Shown here: one piece after another, positions 12,428 to 23,495 of the stretch
Numbering within the stretch: the stretch's first letter is position 1
Layout of the letters: every line of letters starts with the position of its first letter
Assembly (NCBI GenBank): GCA_963921425.1
Contig: OY992839.1
Coordinates: forward strand, 16,471,409 to 16,535,408
DNA: 64,000 nt
Reading direction: 5' to 3'
Source: Dryas octopetala
Taxonomy: Eukaryota; Streptophyta; Magnoliopsida; Rosales; Rosaceae
Notes under the pieces: model-generated
Told to the model about the DNA's origin: nothing
What the model saw: only the letters and a program-made list of their open reading frames with translations
Database searches by the model: none
Program-made: the position numbers and the translations under genes

Positions 12428-15404
12428 GTGGATGCAAATCATCCGGAGAAGTCTCTATGGAAGAACATGTAGCTTTCCTTCATGTGTGGTTGTGCAAGTA
12501 CATATTTTGCCCGGCCTCTTGCACCATGACCAAAGAATTCCAACCTCTAGCCGAGATCCTAGTTGGTGATGACCCGATCGCCCTTGGTCCATTAGTTTTG
12601 GCTTATCTATATCGGGGCCTTCAAAAGATAACACATGGTGAGACCACCTTGGATTACCACACTTCGGGCCCTTTATGGTTGTTTCAATTATGGCTTCAAG
12701 TGTACTTCCCGGAGGCTCGCCCATTTGGTACCAAGTTTTCGCCAAACCGAGTGCTAGGTGAGAGCATACTTCCACTCACACCCACTAAGAAGCGGATGGT
12801 GGAAGAGTATTTCACTTACTTTTACAACTTATCCACATTCTCACCGGCCAACTTCTCCACTTGTTTAGATCGAAGCTACCCATCCTTCCTCAAACTTGCA
12901 CTAAATTCTTTGTATAATGATGATAGAAGAAAAAGTGAGCACAAGGATCTTTGGACTAGCATTTTACTTGGGCGTGATCTATACTATGGATTTGTCCTTG
13001 GTAGTCCGCCCAATTACACGTGTGGAGGTGAGCTTTATTGGACCTCGGCCGTGGGCCGCCAATTTGGCTTTAGACAAGCCATTCTGTTACCAAACATATA
13101 TTCCCCAAACTTACATGAGGTTTGGCGAGCTGAACTCAGTGATGGATCGATGGACCGATTGATTTCCAACAACAATGGCCTTTTGGAAAACTTTGAAGTG
13201 CCGTTTCGAGATGTTGACTTCAGTGCGTCGTCCGAGTTTACCTCTTGGTGGGTAGACTTCACAAAATTATGGTTTAACAGCCCGGCCAAAGATAAGGCCG
13301 ATATTGTATTTGCCTCTTGCCCGGTGTCGGCCAACTACAAGAAAACAACCAAACCCAAGCCCTCCAAGGCAACCAACGAGGACCAGACTTTGGGTATGCA
13401 TTCTTCCTACTTTTCTATTTTCTCTTTTTCTTCCCTTATATCTAGTTGACAATTCTAACCGTTTTCTTGTCTTGATAGGTTCTACTAGAAAGGGGAATAA
13501 TGGGGTTGGAGCGGATAAAGTAAGAGGAGCCACAGATGACATCTATTCCGGCCAGGCTAGCCATGAATCACAAGAAGTCCAAGGCAGGCCGACTTACCCA
13601 TATATGTTGGCCGATCTATTCAATCTTTTGCTTGCTCTAGGTACTCGGCCGATCAAGAATGTTCCAATCCTTCCGCCACCCAAAGGAAGATTCAAAATGG
13701 CGGCAACTAAACGCAAAATTTCCACCCAAGGTTAATCTCTTGTCTATTGATTTTTTCACTATTCATGGTATCAAGCTTTTCTAACCTTGGTTGGCCTTCT
13801 CTTTGCAGATCAAGTGAGCGATCAAGAGGAATTGTCCGACCAAGCTCCTACCAAGAAACCTAAGAAATCCGTCCGCCAGGTTTGTTTCTTGACTTTGTTG
13901 GCGCATGCTTGTTTGTTGGCCGTTCTTTATTTATTTAAGTATGACCACCCTTTTTTTTTTTTAGAGCCCGAGTTCTTCTGTCACAACCACTCCTCCGACC
14001 GACAAACACGGCCAAACAGACACTACCGTAGTGATAGAATCTGCTCCTGACGACAGCTCGCCGGTTCAGTTTATCATCTCGCCTGACCCGCGGGTAAGTT
14101 GACTGAGCTATTTCTTTGAAGCCCATCTTGATTTCTTTTGTGTCCAACTAAGTTCATCCCTTGACTATCCTTGGTAGGTAGCGAGCCCAGTGATTCAGTT
14201 TTCCGCTCGTTTAAGTTCTACCTCTTCTGAGGCTCCGATTGAGAAGACGAGCACATCGGGCCATGTCCCTACTCACAACGAGACCATAACTGTTGATGCA
14301 CCAGTTACTGATACCGCCAGCTCTCCCGGCCATGTAGAGGTAAGTCCTATAATTGTACTTTTATCCTTTGTTCATACTTATGCTCTGTCACCTTATTTTT
14401 TTTAATATTGTATTATAGGACTATACTATTGATCGAGATGCTCCCTTTCAGGCCGATGCCGGCCAACCTATGATGACATCATTGCCTCACTCAGGTCATT
14501 CCGAGGTAGGATCCTCTATTCCTATTAGCCGTGTGGTGAGCTTTTGCTTTTCTTTTCTTATCAACTTTTAACTTTGCTTGTTCAAAATGTTTCTCAAAAA
14601 ACACCTTTTTACCTTTCAGGTGGCCGCGGGTCAGAATGATGCCTCCACCATTATCGATTCCGGCCTATCTGCTCAACCTCATGATGTAAGTTGTCGAACT
14701 CAAAGTTCTTACAACCTACTTGGTTAGCACGTATCCTGACCTATTCCCCTTTGGTGTAGGGTTCTGCATGTTCGAGTGATGATATTTGGAAGGGGGTCGA
14801 TGGTCTCCTTGCTGCCACTTCTGTTCCCACGGCCTCTTCCATCACACCTACTTCTACTGGTGTTCAGTCTCCTGACCTCTATGCCACATTCCGAGATCTG
14901 TTCGATCGGGAGCCTAGGGCCATGGTTGGCGAGGCTTACCAAACGAGCCTTCACACATCTCTTAGGCAGTTGGCTGAGGCTGGTGCATTGGAGTCTACCA
15001 CCGCGACTATGGTTGAGCAGATGATGCCTGCTTTCCGGTCTGCTCTAGACCGATACTTAGGTATTTCTAGTCGCCTTGAGGCAGTACGACGACTTCCCGC
15101 TCAGATCCAGATTGTTCGAGGTGAATTAGAAGAGAAGTACAAGAAGAAACAAGAGCGGTGTCTCTGTCGGCAGGAGTTGATGGACAAAAAGAGAGAAATT
15201 GAGCTCGAGTTGACTGAGTTAGCAGCCGAGGAGGATAGAGAGTCCCAAGGGATCCAGCCATGCATTTCCAGGCTTAAGAGTCTTTCCGGGGAGCAAGCCT
15301 CTTTTCAGGGACTTGAGGGAGAGCACGCGACTGCCGAGGCTTCGGTTCGCTATCTGTTGCAGCTGATTAGTACTGCAGTCCTTGGGCTCTTTCGCCCGGT
15401 TTAG
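12428..15404 (+). CDS. multi-exon plant-mobile-domain (PMD, aminotransferase-like) gene, 5'-truncated at the palindrome junction
   Basis: Exon 1 (12428-13393) encodes a PMD domain: EEHVAFLHVWLCKYIF, then TMTKEFQPLAEILV, LAYLYRGL, GPLWLFQLWLQVYFPE and DRSYPSFLKLAL. Seven further exons follow with GT-AG introns that keep one frame: 13479-13730, 13809-13879, 13965-14093, 14178-14339, 14419-14535, 14620-14685 and 14760-15404. The middle exons encode a Ser/Thr/Pro-rich linker. The last encodes a charged coiled-coil-like segment (about 15,060-15,270) and ends at TAG 15402-15404, giving roughly 800 residues. The gene is antisense to integrase and converges on it tail to tail with a 230-bp gap. PMD proteins are known both as host silencing-related factors and as passengers of plant transposable elements; here it is probably the element's passenger. 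The true 5' end is missing. In-frame ATGs are 12457 and, inside the RT-derived arm, 12397. Intron boundaries are read by eye. Confidence 0.75.
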
Positions 15405-15634
15405 ATCTTTTCTCATTCATGTAGCTTTCGGCCCCTTTTGTGATGTATTTTGGCCGCATTTTGTTAGCTTTTATTTATCATTCTAGGCCATTTTAGATAT
15501 TTCGTATTTGGCAGGCTGATTCTGGCCTATTTTGGGATATTAGGCCATTCTTGGCCCTATTTTTTTTTGTGATTTCAACCGTCCCATGATATATGTGCAC
15601 TCCGGTTGACCTTAGCAATTCGAATTTATTTTTA

Positions 15635-17038
15635 TTATTCATTTCCTCTCTCCATCAATTCCCACGCTGTCGGGTAATATTTCTTCAAGTATCGGCCATT
15701 GATCGGGGCATCATGAAGTTGACCATCATAATCTTTCAAATAATATGCCCCCTTTCCTAACACCTTGTCCACGACAAATGGTCCCTTCCAAGTGGGTGAC
15801 CATTTTCCAAATTTCCGGTCATGCACACCAAGAGGTAAGATAGTTTTCCAAACCCAATCGCCCTCTCCAAAGCTCTTGGCCTTTGTTTTCTTATCATACG
15901 CTCTCGCTACTGCTTGCTTTTGAATTTTCAAGTTATCCAAGGCTTTCAATCTCGATTCATCCAACTCTTCGAGCTCTTGAACCATGGCTTGGGTGTACTC
16001 ATCTGGTGTTAAACTTTCTTGGAGGGCAACCCGTAAGGATTTGACTGCCATCTCCATAGGTAAAACCGCATCATGCCCATATGTTAAAGCAAATGGTGTT
16101 GTTCCTGTTTCCGATCTCCTTGACGTTCGATATGCCCACAAGGTCTCAGACAAAATTTCGTGCCATTTCTTTGGTTTGTCCGTTATAGCTTTTTGAATGA
16201 TATTCTTGATAACCTTGTTGCTGGCCTCTGCTTGGCCATTGGCTTGGGCGTAATATGGGGTGGAATGATACAACTTAATCCCATTATTTTCCATGAATGC
16301 TTTGACATCCGCCTCAATGAAATATTTTGCTCGATCAGCAGTAATGGATTCGGGCAGGCCGAAACGGTGAATGATGTTTTCTTTCACAAATTGAATAACC
16401 TCCACTTGAGATACCTTCTTCAAAGGCACAGCCTCGACCCACTTAGTGAAGTAGTCGGTGGCCACTAAGATATAAGTATGGCCCTTGCTTGATGATGGGT
16501 GAATCTCTCCGATCACATCCATAGCCCAACCTCTAAACGGCCAAGCCTTGATTATGGGGTTCAAGGTTGAAGCGGGCACATGCTGGACCGGACCATGCCT
16601 CTGGCAAGGCTGGCATCCTTTTGCGTACGTGATACAGTCTTTTAGAATAGTTGGCCAATAATAGCCATGTCTTCTAATTAACCACCTCATCTTAATTTCG
16701 GGTTGGTGAGCACCGCATGCTCCATCATAGATTTCAGTCATTACTTGCATGGCCTCCTTCTTTCCTAAGCACCTCAGAAGCAAGTCGTCAAACCCTTTTT
16801 TATATAATTCATCGTTCATAATCACATAGTTTCTTGCTTGAAGTCTTATCCGTCGGTTGTGCTTGTCGGTTGGACGTCTAAGGTATTGGAGAAGAGGATG
16901 ACGCCAATCTTCTGGGGTAACGTTTGACGGTATCGCTCCAATCAACAAACCCCTTTCTTCGACTAAAGGTAAGGATCTTCTTTCTACTTTAAAGAATCTC
17001 TCGGCCAACCCCTCAGATAGGTGCACGCCGGATGCAAG
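15635..17038 (-). pseudogene. integrase of the right-arm Tat element, separated from RT/RNase H by one stop
   Basis: The reading frame is open from just after the TAA at 17039-17041 down to the stop at 15635; the first ATG is at 17026, giving a 463-residue ORF. A zinc-binding N-terminus shows GAHQ, RRHGYYW and GCQPC. The catalytic core shows AMDVIGEI (first Asp), FGLPESITADR (second Asp) and NGQAEASNK (Glu). The C-terminal part includes GDWVWK and WKGPFVV, typical of the integrase beta-barrel region. No chromodomain is seen, as expected for the Tat lineage. Integrase would normally be made as part of pol, and here one TAA cuts it off, so the copy is probably not autonomous as it stands. Confidence 0.9.
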
Positions 17039-19228
17039 TTAGGCCAATTCATTGGCCTCCCAATTCAAGTCTCGAGGCACATGCTCTATGCTAACTTCAT
17101 CGAAGTCGTCCATCAATTGCATGGCCATTTCGCGGTATTCTAACAACACCGTACTATAAAAATTGTACTCCCCGGTTAACTGCTTGATGACTAACATGGA
17201 GTCACCCATGATTGTTACGTTGGTTGCCCCCAGTTCTCTCAAAATTTCTAGGCCGATAATTAATGCCTCATATTCAGCTTGATTATTTGAACATGTGAAA
17301 TCCAATTGGAAGGCATATTGTGCTCTGAAACTTCCTGGGGAAATAAGCACAATTCCGGCCCCAGATGCGGCCGTGGTACTCGACCCATCAAAGTATAACT
17401 TCCATGGAATCAAAAAGTGCGATGCTATCTCAAACGACTCCATGTTTTCTATTTCAACGCTAGGGTGGGCAGCCAAAAAATCAGCCAAAGCTTGACCCTT
17501 GACCGATTGCTGGGGCACGTATCTAAATGAGAACTCGGACAAAGCCATTGTCCATTTTCCAATCCGGCCTCTAATGATAGGCCGAGACAACATGTATTTA
17601 ATAAGATCTGTCTTGGAAATGATATATACTACGGAAGGCAACATGTAGTGTCTTAATTTTGTGGCCGTGAAATACAAGGCCAAACACAACTTTTCGATCG
17701 GCGAATACTTTCTTTCAATCACCGTTAAAATTCGACTCAAGTAATAGATGGCTTGTTCCTTCTTTTCCTCATTATTTTGGGCCAAAAGACTCCCGATAGA
17801 GTTTTCAGAGGCCGAAATGTACAACTTGAGCGGCCTACCTCTTCTAGGCGGTATCAACACGGGTGGCCGGGTCAAGTAATCCTTGATTGCTTGAAAAGCC
17901 TTTTGTTGTTGCTCTTCCCATATAAACTTTTCCCCTCCCTTAAGCCTAAGAAGTGGGGAAAATGGTTCTGTTTTTCCGGCCGAGTTTGAAATAAATCTCC
18001 TAAGAAAATTTATCCGGCCAAGGAAGCTTTGTAATTCCTTTTTATTTTTGGGTGGTGGTGCATCGATGATAGCTTTGGTTTTATTCTTATCTGTTTCGAT
18101 TCCCCTTTGATGGACAAGGAAACCTAAGAAGTTTCTGGCCGACACGCCGAAAGCGCATTTTTGAGGATTCATCTTAAGGTTGTGCATCCTCATTCTCTCA
18201 AAGGCTTTTCTTAAGTCTCCAAGGTGACTCGGTCGAGTGGTCGATTTAACAACCACATCATCGATATATACTTCAAGCATTTTTCCGATCATGTCATGAA
18301 AAATAGCGTTCATGGCCCGCTGGTAAGTTGCCCCAGCGTTCTTAAGGCCAAAAGGCATTACCACCCATTCGAATAACCCGGTTGCTCCCGGGCACCTAAA
18401 TGCTGTCTTATGGACGTCGTCCTCTGCTATGTATATTTGATTGTAACCTGAGTAACCATCCATAAATGACAAAATTTCATGTTTGGCTGCTCCATCAACA
18501 AGGAGATCCGCCACAGGCATAGGATATTCATCTTTAGGAGTTGCAAGATTCAAATTTCGAAAGTCAACACAAAATCTTATTTTGCCATTCTTTTTTATTA
18601 CAGGAACAATGTTAGAAAGCCACTTTGCATAAATTGCTGGCCGAATGAACTTGGCTTCTACAAGCTTTTCTATTTCTTCTTTCACCCTAAGTTCTACTTC
18701 TTTAGACATTCGTCGGGGTGGTTGTTGGAATGGCTTAAATTCTTCTTTGATCGGAAGACGATGTTCCACTAGCTGGCGATCGAGTCCGGGCATCTCAGTA
18801 TAATTCCACGCAAAGCAATCCTTGAACTCCTTCAGAAGTGACTCAATCTCGACTCTTAGCGATGGTTCCATCAAGCCGCTGATGTAAACCGGCCTATGTT
18901 CTTCAGCCGTTTCCAAGTTTACTTCGATCAAAGGGTCTTGGACTTCAGCCTTAGAGTCATCAAGCTTAGCCGGCGCTGGATCCAATTCTTCGATCTCTAA
19001 GAGGTTCTCTTCAGGCCCTTCTCTTAAACACTCGATGAGATTGATCTCATCCTCATCTATCCAGGCCGTTTCTTCGGCCAAGTGCGTTGACCATCTCTCC
19101 AACGCTTCATTAATAGTTTCTTTATTTTTGTCTGTCATTGGACATGGATATTGTTGCAAACAAGTCGACCAAAGATGGTCGTTCATCTTCAATCTTGACT
19201 TCCCCTTTCTCAATTCCAGCCAATTCAT
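17039..19228 (-). CDS. reverse transcriptase with two RNase H domains (right-arm Tat element)
   Basis: A 729-residue ORF. The RT spans roughly residues 180-440 with [34 protein letters not shown] and the catalytic VYIDDVVVKS near residue 320. The first RNase H (about 470-590) is Ty3-like but its first catalytic position reads YISASE instead of an Asp, which suggests it is degenerate. A second RNase H (about 605-725) has LYFDGSS, NNQAEYEALI, MGDSMLVIKQL and WEANELA, matching the archaeal-type domain known in Tat elements. The frame ends at TAA 17039-17041, directly followed by integrase in the same frame. The frame is +1 relative to gag-pro and overlaps its end by 107 bp. An internal ATG (MTDKNKE) close to the gag-pro stop may be the real start. 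Confidence 0.9.
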   Translation of the reverse strand: MNWLELRKGKSRLKMNDHLWSTCLQQYPCPMTDKNKETINEALERWSTHLAEETAWIDEDEINLIECLREGPEENLLEIEELDPAPAKLDDSKAEVQDPLIEVNLETAEEHRPVYISGLMEPSLRVEIESLLKEFKDCFAWNYTEMPGLDRQLVEHRLPIKEEFKPFQQPPRRMSKEVELRVKEEIEKLVEAKFIRPAIYAKWLSNIVPVIKKNGKIRFCVDFRNLNLATPKDEYPMPVADLLVDGAAKHEILSFMDGYSGYNQIYIAEDDVHKTAFRCPGATGLFEWVVMPFGLKNAGATYQRAMNAIFHDMIGKMLEVYIDDVVVKSTTRPSHLGDLRKAFERMRMHNLKMNPQKCAFGVSARNFLGFLVHQRGIETDKNKTKAIIDAPPPKNKKELQSFLGRINFLRRFISNSAGKTEPFSPLLRLKGGEKFIWEEQQQKAFQAIKDYLTRPPVLIPPRRGRPLKLYISASENSIGSLLAQNNEEKKEQAIYYLSRILTVIERKYSPIEKLCLALYFTATKLRHYMLPSVVYIISKTDLIKYMLSRPIIRGRIGKWTMALSEFSFRYVPQQSVKGQALADFLAAHPSVEIENMESFEIASHFLIPWKLYFDGSSTTAASGAGIVLISPGSFRAQYAFQLDFTCSNNQAEYEALIIGLEILRELGATNVTIMGDSMLVIKQLTGEYNFYSTVLLEYREMAMQLMDDFDEVSIEHVPRDLNWEANELA

Positions 19229-22200
19229 TGGCCGTTATCCCCAAAGGCTTTGTAGTCTTGGTTCCATCCACCAAAGTTTGGAAGGTGACTCCTTCCTCAT
19301 ACAACTCCGCATCAACAAAGTTGGCGGAGGCTGGGAAAGGCCGTGTATCGGCCGATATAACGTCAAGTGTATTGTCCTCATTCCAAAGAACTAGTAACTG
19401 GTGCAAAGAAGATGGGATGCACCAACTACCATTGATCCAATCTCGACCAAGGAGTACGTTGTATTGGGAGTTCGAATTAACTACAAGAAAAGTAGTGTTT
19501 CTTCTTTTCTTCCCCACCGCTACTTCTAAAGAAATTGCTCCCAAAATCTCCTCATCATCCCCTACAAAAGAGCTTATCCTCACTTTTGTTGGACGCAGGT
19601 CGTGTTGTGTCTTCTTCAGCTTTTTTAAGATTGATAAAGGCAAAATATTAGCGGCAGCTCCATTATCCACAAATACCTTATTCATTGGCATTCCTTCAAT
19701 GTGTGCACGAATGTATAATGCCCTTACTTGCTTGGCCATTGCTTCTGTTGGTCGACCAAGGCATGCTCTCAGTTGGTTGCTAAGGTTGTCATTATGTTCT
19801 TTGAGGCATGCAAACCGCTCATCATTATTCTCCTCTTGGTTTACTACCTCCTCATCAATTTCTGCCCAAGCCTCTTCTTCAGCTATAACATCACCCTCCA
19901 ATTGGGCCACTTGTTCTGGCCTTGCTTCGAATTCCAAAGGTAATGTGATAATCATGCCACATTCTGATGACCCTTGTGTTCCGGAATCATAAGTAATCTT
20001 CCCAGAAGGCGATATCTTCATTCGGGGCTTCTTCTCCCCTTCCTTGTCATTACTTTCTTCCTCTCCGACCCCTTCTTCATCATATTCCTCATCGTACTCT
20101 TCGTCCAAGTAGTCATCCTCTCCGCCTTCATATTCCATGTCTTGGTTAGGTTCGGCCTCATTCTCCTCTTCCTCTTTGATAAGGTCTTTGTTCTCTTCTG
20201 TCAGCGGATCAGAACTTGGTGGAATAACCACAGAGGGAATGAGGGAATCAACCTTAACTTGGTCGACCTCCTTTTCAGGAGTTAAAACCGTTTCTCGGTT
20301 AACTTTACTTTCAGATGGTTCGACCATAGATTGGTCAGTTTCAACTTCAGAAGCTTCGACCATTTGTTGGTCTATTGTAATTCTAGAAACCTCATTCATA
20401 GGTTGATCGGCGTCAACTTTATTAATTACGATTTCCTTCTTTCTGGTCTCGAATGCAGCGGTCAAGTGAGCTTCAAGCATGCTTATTACTTCCTCTTTCT
20501 CATCTGGTATGACCAAAACCTTGGTCCCTTCGACCATCCTCTGGACCTTAGGCAACACAGTCGCATTACCCTCGGTTGAACCATCATTCTTTAGGAGCTT
20601 GACTTCTCCTCTTCTCAATTTCTCCCTTAGGTCAGAACCTCTCCTAAGTTGAGCCTCCCTTTGCTCAATCCAAGCTTCTTCTTCTCGACATGATTGAGCG
20701 TATTGCGTTTGAACACGCCGAGTTTGGGTTCTTGACAATGGAATCATAACTCCATCCTTTCCTTTCTTATACCATACATTAGGCTCGGCCGGAGTGGGTT
20801 TAAAAGTGTTCTTGCCTGGTTTCGGCATAGTAACATGAGACACGTCTCGCTTTCGGTCGTCAGTCACTGATATCCAAAGGCTTCTTTCATTTCTTTCATA
20901 TGGCTTGGAAAGATCTTCTGCCACGTCATCATATCGGAGTGTCCTCTGGTAAGGCCGTTTGTACGGCCTACGGTAATTATTCTCATAACTCCGTCTTGGT
21001 TGATCTCCCAGCACAAGCTTTCTCCTTGGGCTACGAAGTGGGTAGCCGTTAGGTAAAGCCATGTCCTCCACTTTTCCTTTGCCTTTATCTCTAAGTTGGA
21101 AACCAACTGGTTTCCTCTCGACATAATCATCAAAGTCAAGGCGACGTTTAGCCTTACTATCTGGCTCAATTCTTCTTCTAGGGCTATGAGGACCATAATT
21201 TCCAGGTGGTGACATTTCAATCAACTTACCCTTGCCTTTGTCTTTAGGATGATGCTCGACCAACTCCTTCATCTCATGATCTTGGTTAATCTTTTCTTGC
21301 CCTTTGTCTTTTGGTTGAACTATGATTGACTCAATTTCATTGCGATCTTGAGTCGGCGAGGACACATTTGAAACCTTGGCCTCCGCCCCTTTTTCTACCC
21401 TGAAAGCTTCGAGCGCCACTTCACATTGGCACCTACTGCATAGCACGATTCCTTTTATTGGAGCCGATTTCTCTTCCGGTCGAGTTGTTACCTTTTCAAT
21501 CGGCCGATATTCTTGCCTCTGAGTTTGCCCCCCATGCGGTTGTGCTAGTCTATGCTTTCCCTCTCCGACCTTTTTCTCTCTTCCTCGATCGGAATCTGGA
21601 ATATGTAAGTTGACCATGTTAACCTGCATCTTGGGGAAAGGATCTTTCTCAACTCCCATCACGTCCTTTTCTTTCTCTGGGAAGCGTAAGGTTCCCTTGT
21701 CAATCAAGTCCTGCACAATATTCCGAAAGACAACGCAATTGGCGGTCGAGTGAGTCCACGCATTATGCCACTTACAGTAGGTTCGATCTTTTAGTTCATT
21801 GGCCGGTGGTATTGCTTGGCCATTGGTCAGCTTGATAAGCTTCTCGGCCAATAGTTGATCGAATATTTGTTCACCCTTTGATAAATCAAAGGTAAATGCT
21901 CTAGTGACGGATCCTTTCTGCTTGGAAGAAAAACTCACTTGTTGCACTTTTTGATCTTTGGACGCCTTCACCAAGGCCTTGCATACATGAGGCTTGGAAA
22001 TCATAATCTCAGCCGCATTGACCTCGGCTGATTCTTCATCCGATTCAACTTCCACTTCCTCGAGCTCTTCTTCCATCTCCACCATTTGAACACTTGACTT
22101 ATTTTTGTTCCATGCAGCCTTTGCTGCCATTCTTTTCTGGCGTTCTTCCCTTAGAATAGCTTCATATCTATCCACCCTCATGACTAAATCATAAAGATCT

Positions 22201-23495
22201 CGGAACTCCATCCCTTCAAACTTCTTCCGAAGTTCCAAAGACAAACCATTCTGGGCTAACTTCACAAATTCGCTTTCGGGCAAAGGGACAGTGCATCTAC
22301 TTCTTGTAAGCCTAAATCGAGAGATATACCCTTGAGCGGACTCTTCAGAATTTTGCACCAAACGGGCTAAATCAGCCATCGACACTTCTGGTTCGTGGCG
22401 ATAGAATTGTTCATGGAAAATTCGCTCCATAGTTTGCCAATTTGGAACCGAGTTGACCGGCAAACTAACATACCAGGTGAAAGCAGCTCCAGTGAGTGAG
22501 TTGGGAAACATCTTAAGTTTCAGATTATCATTGTTTGCAGCTTCAGCACACTGGGCCATGAATCGGCCTATGTGTTCAATAAAGGATTGATAATCTTGAC
22601 CGGAGAACAAAGTGAAATCAGGAACTCTAAAACCTCTTGGGTATTCCGTTTGGTCCACAAAGTCAGGGTAAGGTCTTCGGTATACTGGTCGGATTGTTCT
22701 CCTAGCTAGAGGTCCATACATGTCTTGGACGACCATTTCGATCATATTCCTATCAATTCCCACTGGGGCTTGGCCGAGTCCGACTTGAATGCCCCCAGCA
22801 AAGTTGTTGACCGCTTGATGGTTACCCCCCTGGTTTTGGGCCCGGCCATTATTCTGGCCGTTACCATTGCCCCCCAAACCTAGATGAACTCGTGGTTGGT
22901 TTGCCAAAGGTGGCGGTCTATAGGGTTCAGGGATTTGCACTTGATTGGCCACGGGTGGATTCTGGCCCTGACCCCCTTGAAGAGCTTGGACAATGTGCTG
23001 TCCAATTTGGATACCCATACCAGCAATGTTGTTGGCCATCACGTTGTTAGCCCGTTCAATCCGGTCTAACGTAGTGTTCACCTGGATAGCCACGGTTTGT
23101 AAATGAGTCTGGGTGACCCGACTTTCCTCCCTCACCAAGTCGATGAGTTGTTGGACATCCTCTATAGTAGCCGGATTCAGCTGGAGTAGAGGGTCAATTT
23201 TCTCTGGTACATCTTCAATTGTAACTTCACCATATGATCCATCCTGATTCTTTTGGTCCATCCCTTGGTCCACAAAGGTCGGAACGTGATCGTTCCCGCT
23301 TTGTTGGCCAACTTGAGGCCTCTTTCCAGAATCGAGGTTGGGATGATTGCTTGGATTCACAACACCGGTTGCCTTGCTAGCGGGTTGGTTGCTTGGGATG
23401 GCCTTATTCTTCGTCATTGGATCACGATAAGGAACCGGGTTACGGTAAGGATTCTCCTGATCACGATTTGGAAACGCACGAGTATTAGCAACTAT
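19122..23495 (-). CDS. gag-protease polyprotein of the right-arm Tat element
   Basis: The open frame runs 1431 residues from the ATG at 23417. In the left arm the frame starts 26 codons further upstream (7596). Here the equivalent codon at 23493-23495 is ATA, so the original start is lost. Gag core (about residues 285-380) has GAAFTWYVSLP and FHEQFYRHEPEV. A knuckle-like YCKWHNAWTHSTANC sits near residue 555, and a CSRCQC motif near 650. A long Lys/Glu-rich, very acidic linker follows. The aspartic protease has VFVDNGAAANILPLS near residue 1250 and LLGRDWI after it. Gag packages RNA and protease matures the polyprotein. The frame closes with TAA at 19122, just after the ATG of the RT frame. 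Confidence 0.9.
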   Translation of the reverse strand: MVANTRAFPNRDQENPYRNPVPYRDPMTKNKAIPSNQPASKATGVVNPSNHPNLDSGKRPQVGQQSGNDHVPTFVDQGMDQKNQDGSYGEVTIEDVPEKIDPLLQLNPATIEDVQQLIDLVREESRVTQTHLQTVAIQVNTTLDRIERANNVMANNIAGMGIQIGQHIVQALQGGQGQNPPVANQVQIPEPYRPPPLANQPRVHLGLGGNGNGQNNGRAQNQGGNHQAVNNFAGGIQVGLGQAPVGIDRNMIEMVVQDMYGPLARRTIRPVYRRPYPDFVDQTEYPRGFRVPDFTLFSGQDYQSFIEHIGRFMAQCAEAANNDNLKLKMFPNSLTGAAFTWYVSLPVNSVPNWQTMERIFHEQFYRHEPEVSMADLARLVQNSEESAQGYISRFRLTRSRCTVPLPESEFVKLAQNGLSLELRKKFEGMEFRDLYDLVMRVDRYEAILREERQKRMAAKAAWNKNKSSVQMVEMEEELEEVEVESDEESAEVNAAEIMISKPHVCKALVKASKDQKVQQVSFSSKQKGSVTRAFTFDLSKGEQIFDQLLAEKLIKLTNGQAIPPANELKDRTYCKWHNAWTHSTANCVVFRNIVQDLIDKGTLRFPEKEKDVMGVEKDPFPKMQVNMVNLHIPDSDRGREKKVGEGKHRLAQPHGGQTQRQEYRPIEKVTTRPEEKSAPIKGIVLCSRCQCEVALEAFRVEKGAEAKVSNVSSPTQDRNEIESIIVQPKDKGQEKINQDHEMKELVEHHPKDKGKGKLIEMSPPGNYGPHSPRRRIEPDSKAKRRLDFDDYVERKPVGFQLRDKGKGKVEDMALPNGYPLRSPRRKLVLGDQPRRSYENNYRRPYKRPYQRTLRYDDVAEDLSKPYERNERSLWISVTDDRKRDVSHVTMPKPGKNTFKPTPAEPNVWYKKGKDGVMIPLSRTQTRRVQTQYAQSCREEEAWIEQREAQLRRGSDLREKLRRGEVKLLKNDGSTEGNATVLPKVQRMVEGTKVLVIPDEKEEVISMLEAHLTAAFETRKKEIVINKVDADQPMNEVSRITIDQQMVEASEVETDQSMVEPSESKVNRETVLTPEKEVDQVKVDSLIPSVVIPPSSDPLTEENKDLIKEEEENEAEPNQDMEYEGGEDDYLDEEYDEEYDEEGVGEEESNDKEGEKKPRMKISPSGKITYDSGTQGSSECGMIITLPLEFEARPEQVAQLEGDVIAEEEAWAEIDEEVVNQEENNDERFACLKEHNDNLSNQLRACLGRPTEAMAKQVRALYIRAHIEGMPMNKVFVDNGAAANILPLSILKKLKKTQHDLRPTKVRISSFVGDDEEILGAISLEVAVGKKRRNTTFLVVNSNSQYNVLLGRDWINGSWCIPSSLHQLLVLWNEDNTLDVISADTRPFPASANFVDAELYEEGVTFQTLVDGTKTTKPLGITANELAGIEKGEVKIEDERPSLVDLFATISMSNDRQK

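Noticed and set aside
13304..13735. 143-codon ORF read as a separate gene
   Set aside because: It crosses the first intron of the PMD gene; only the part from 13479 is in the spliced frame.
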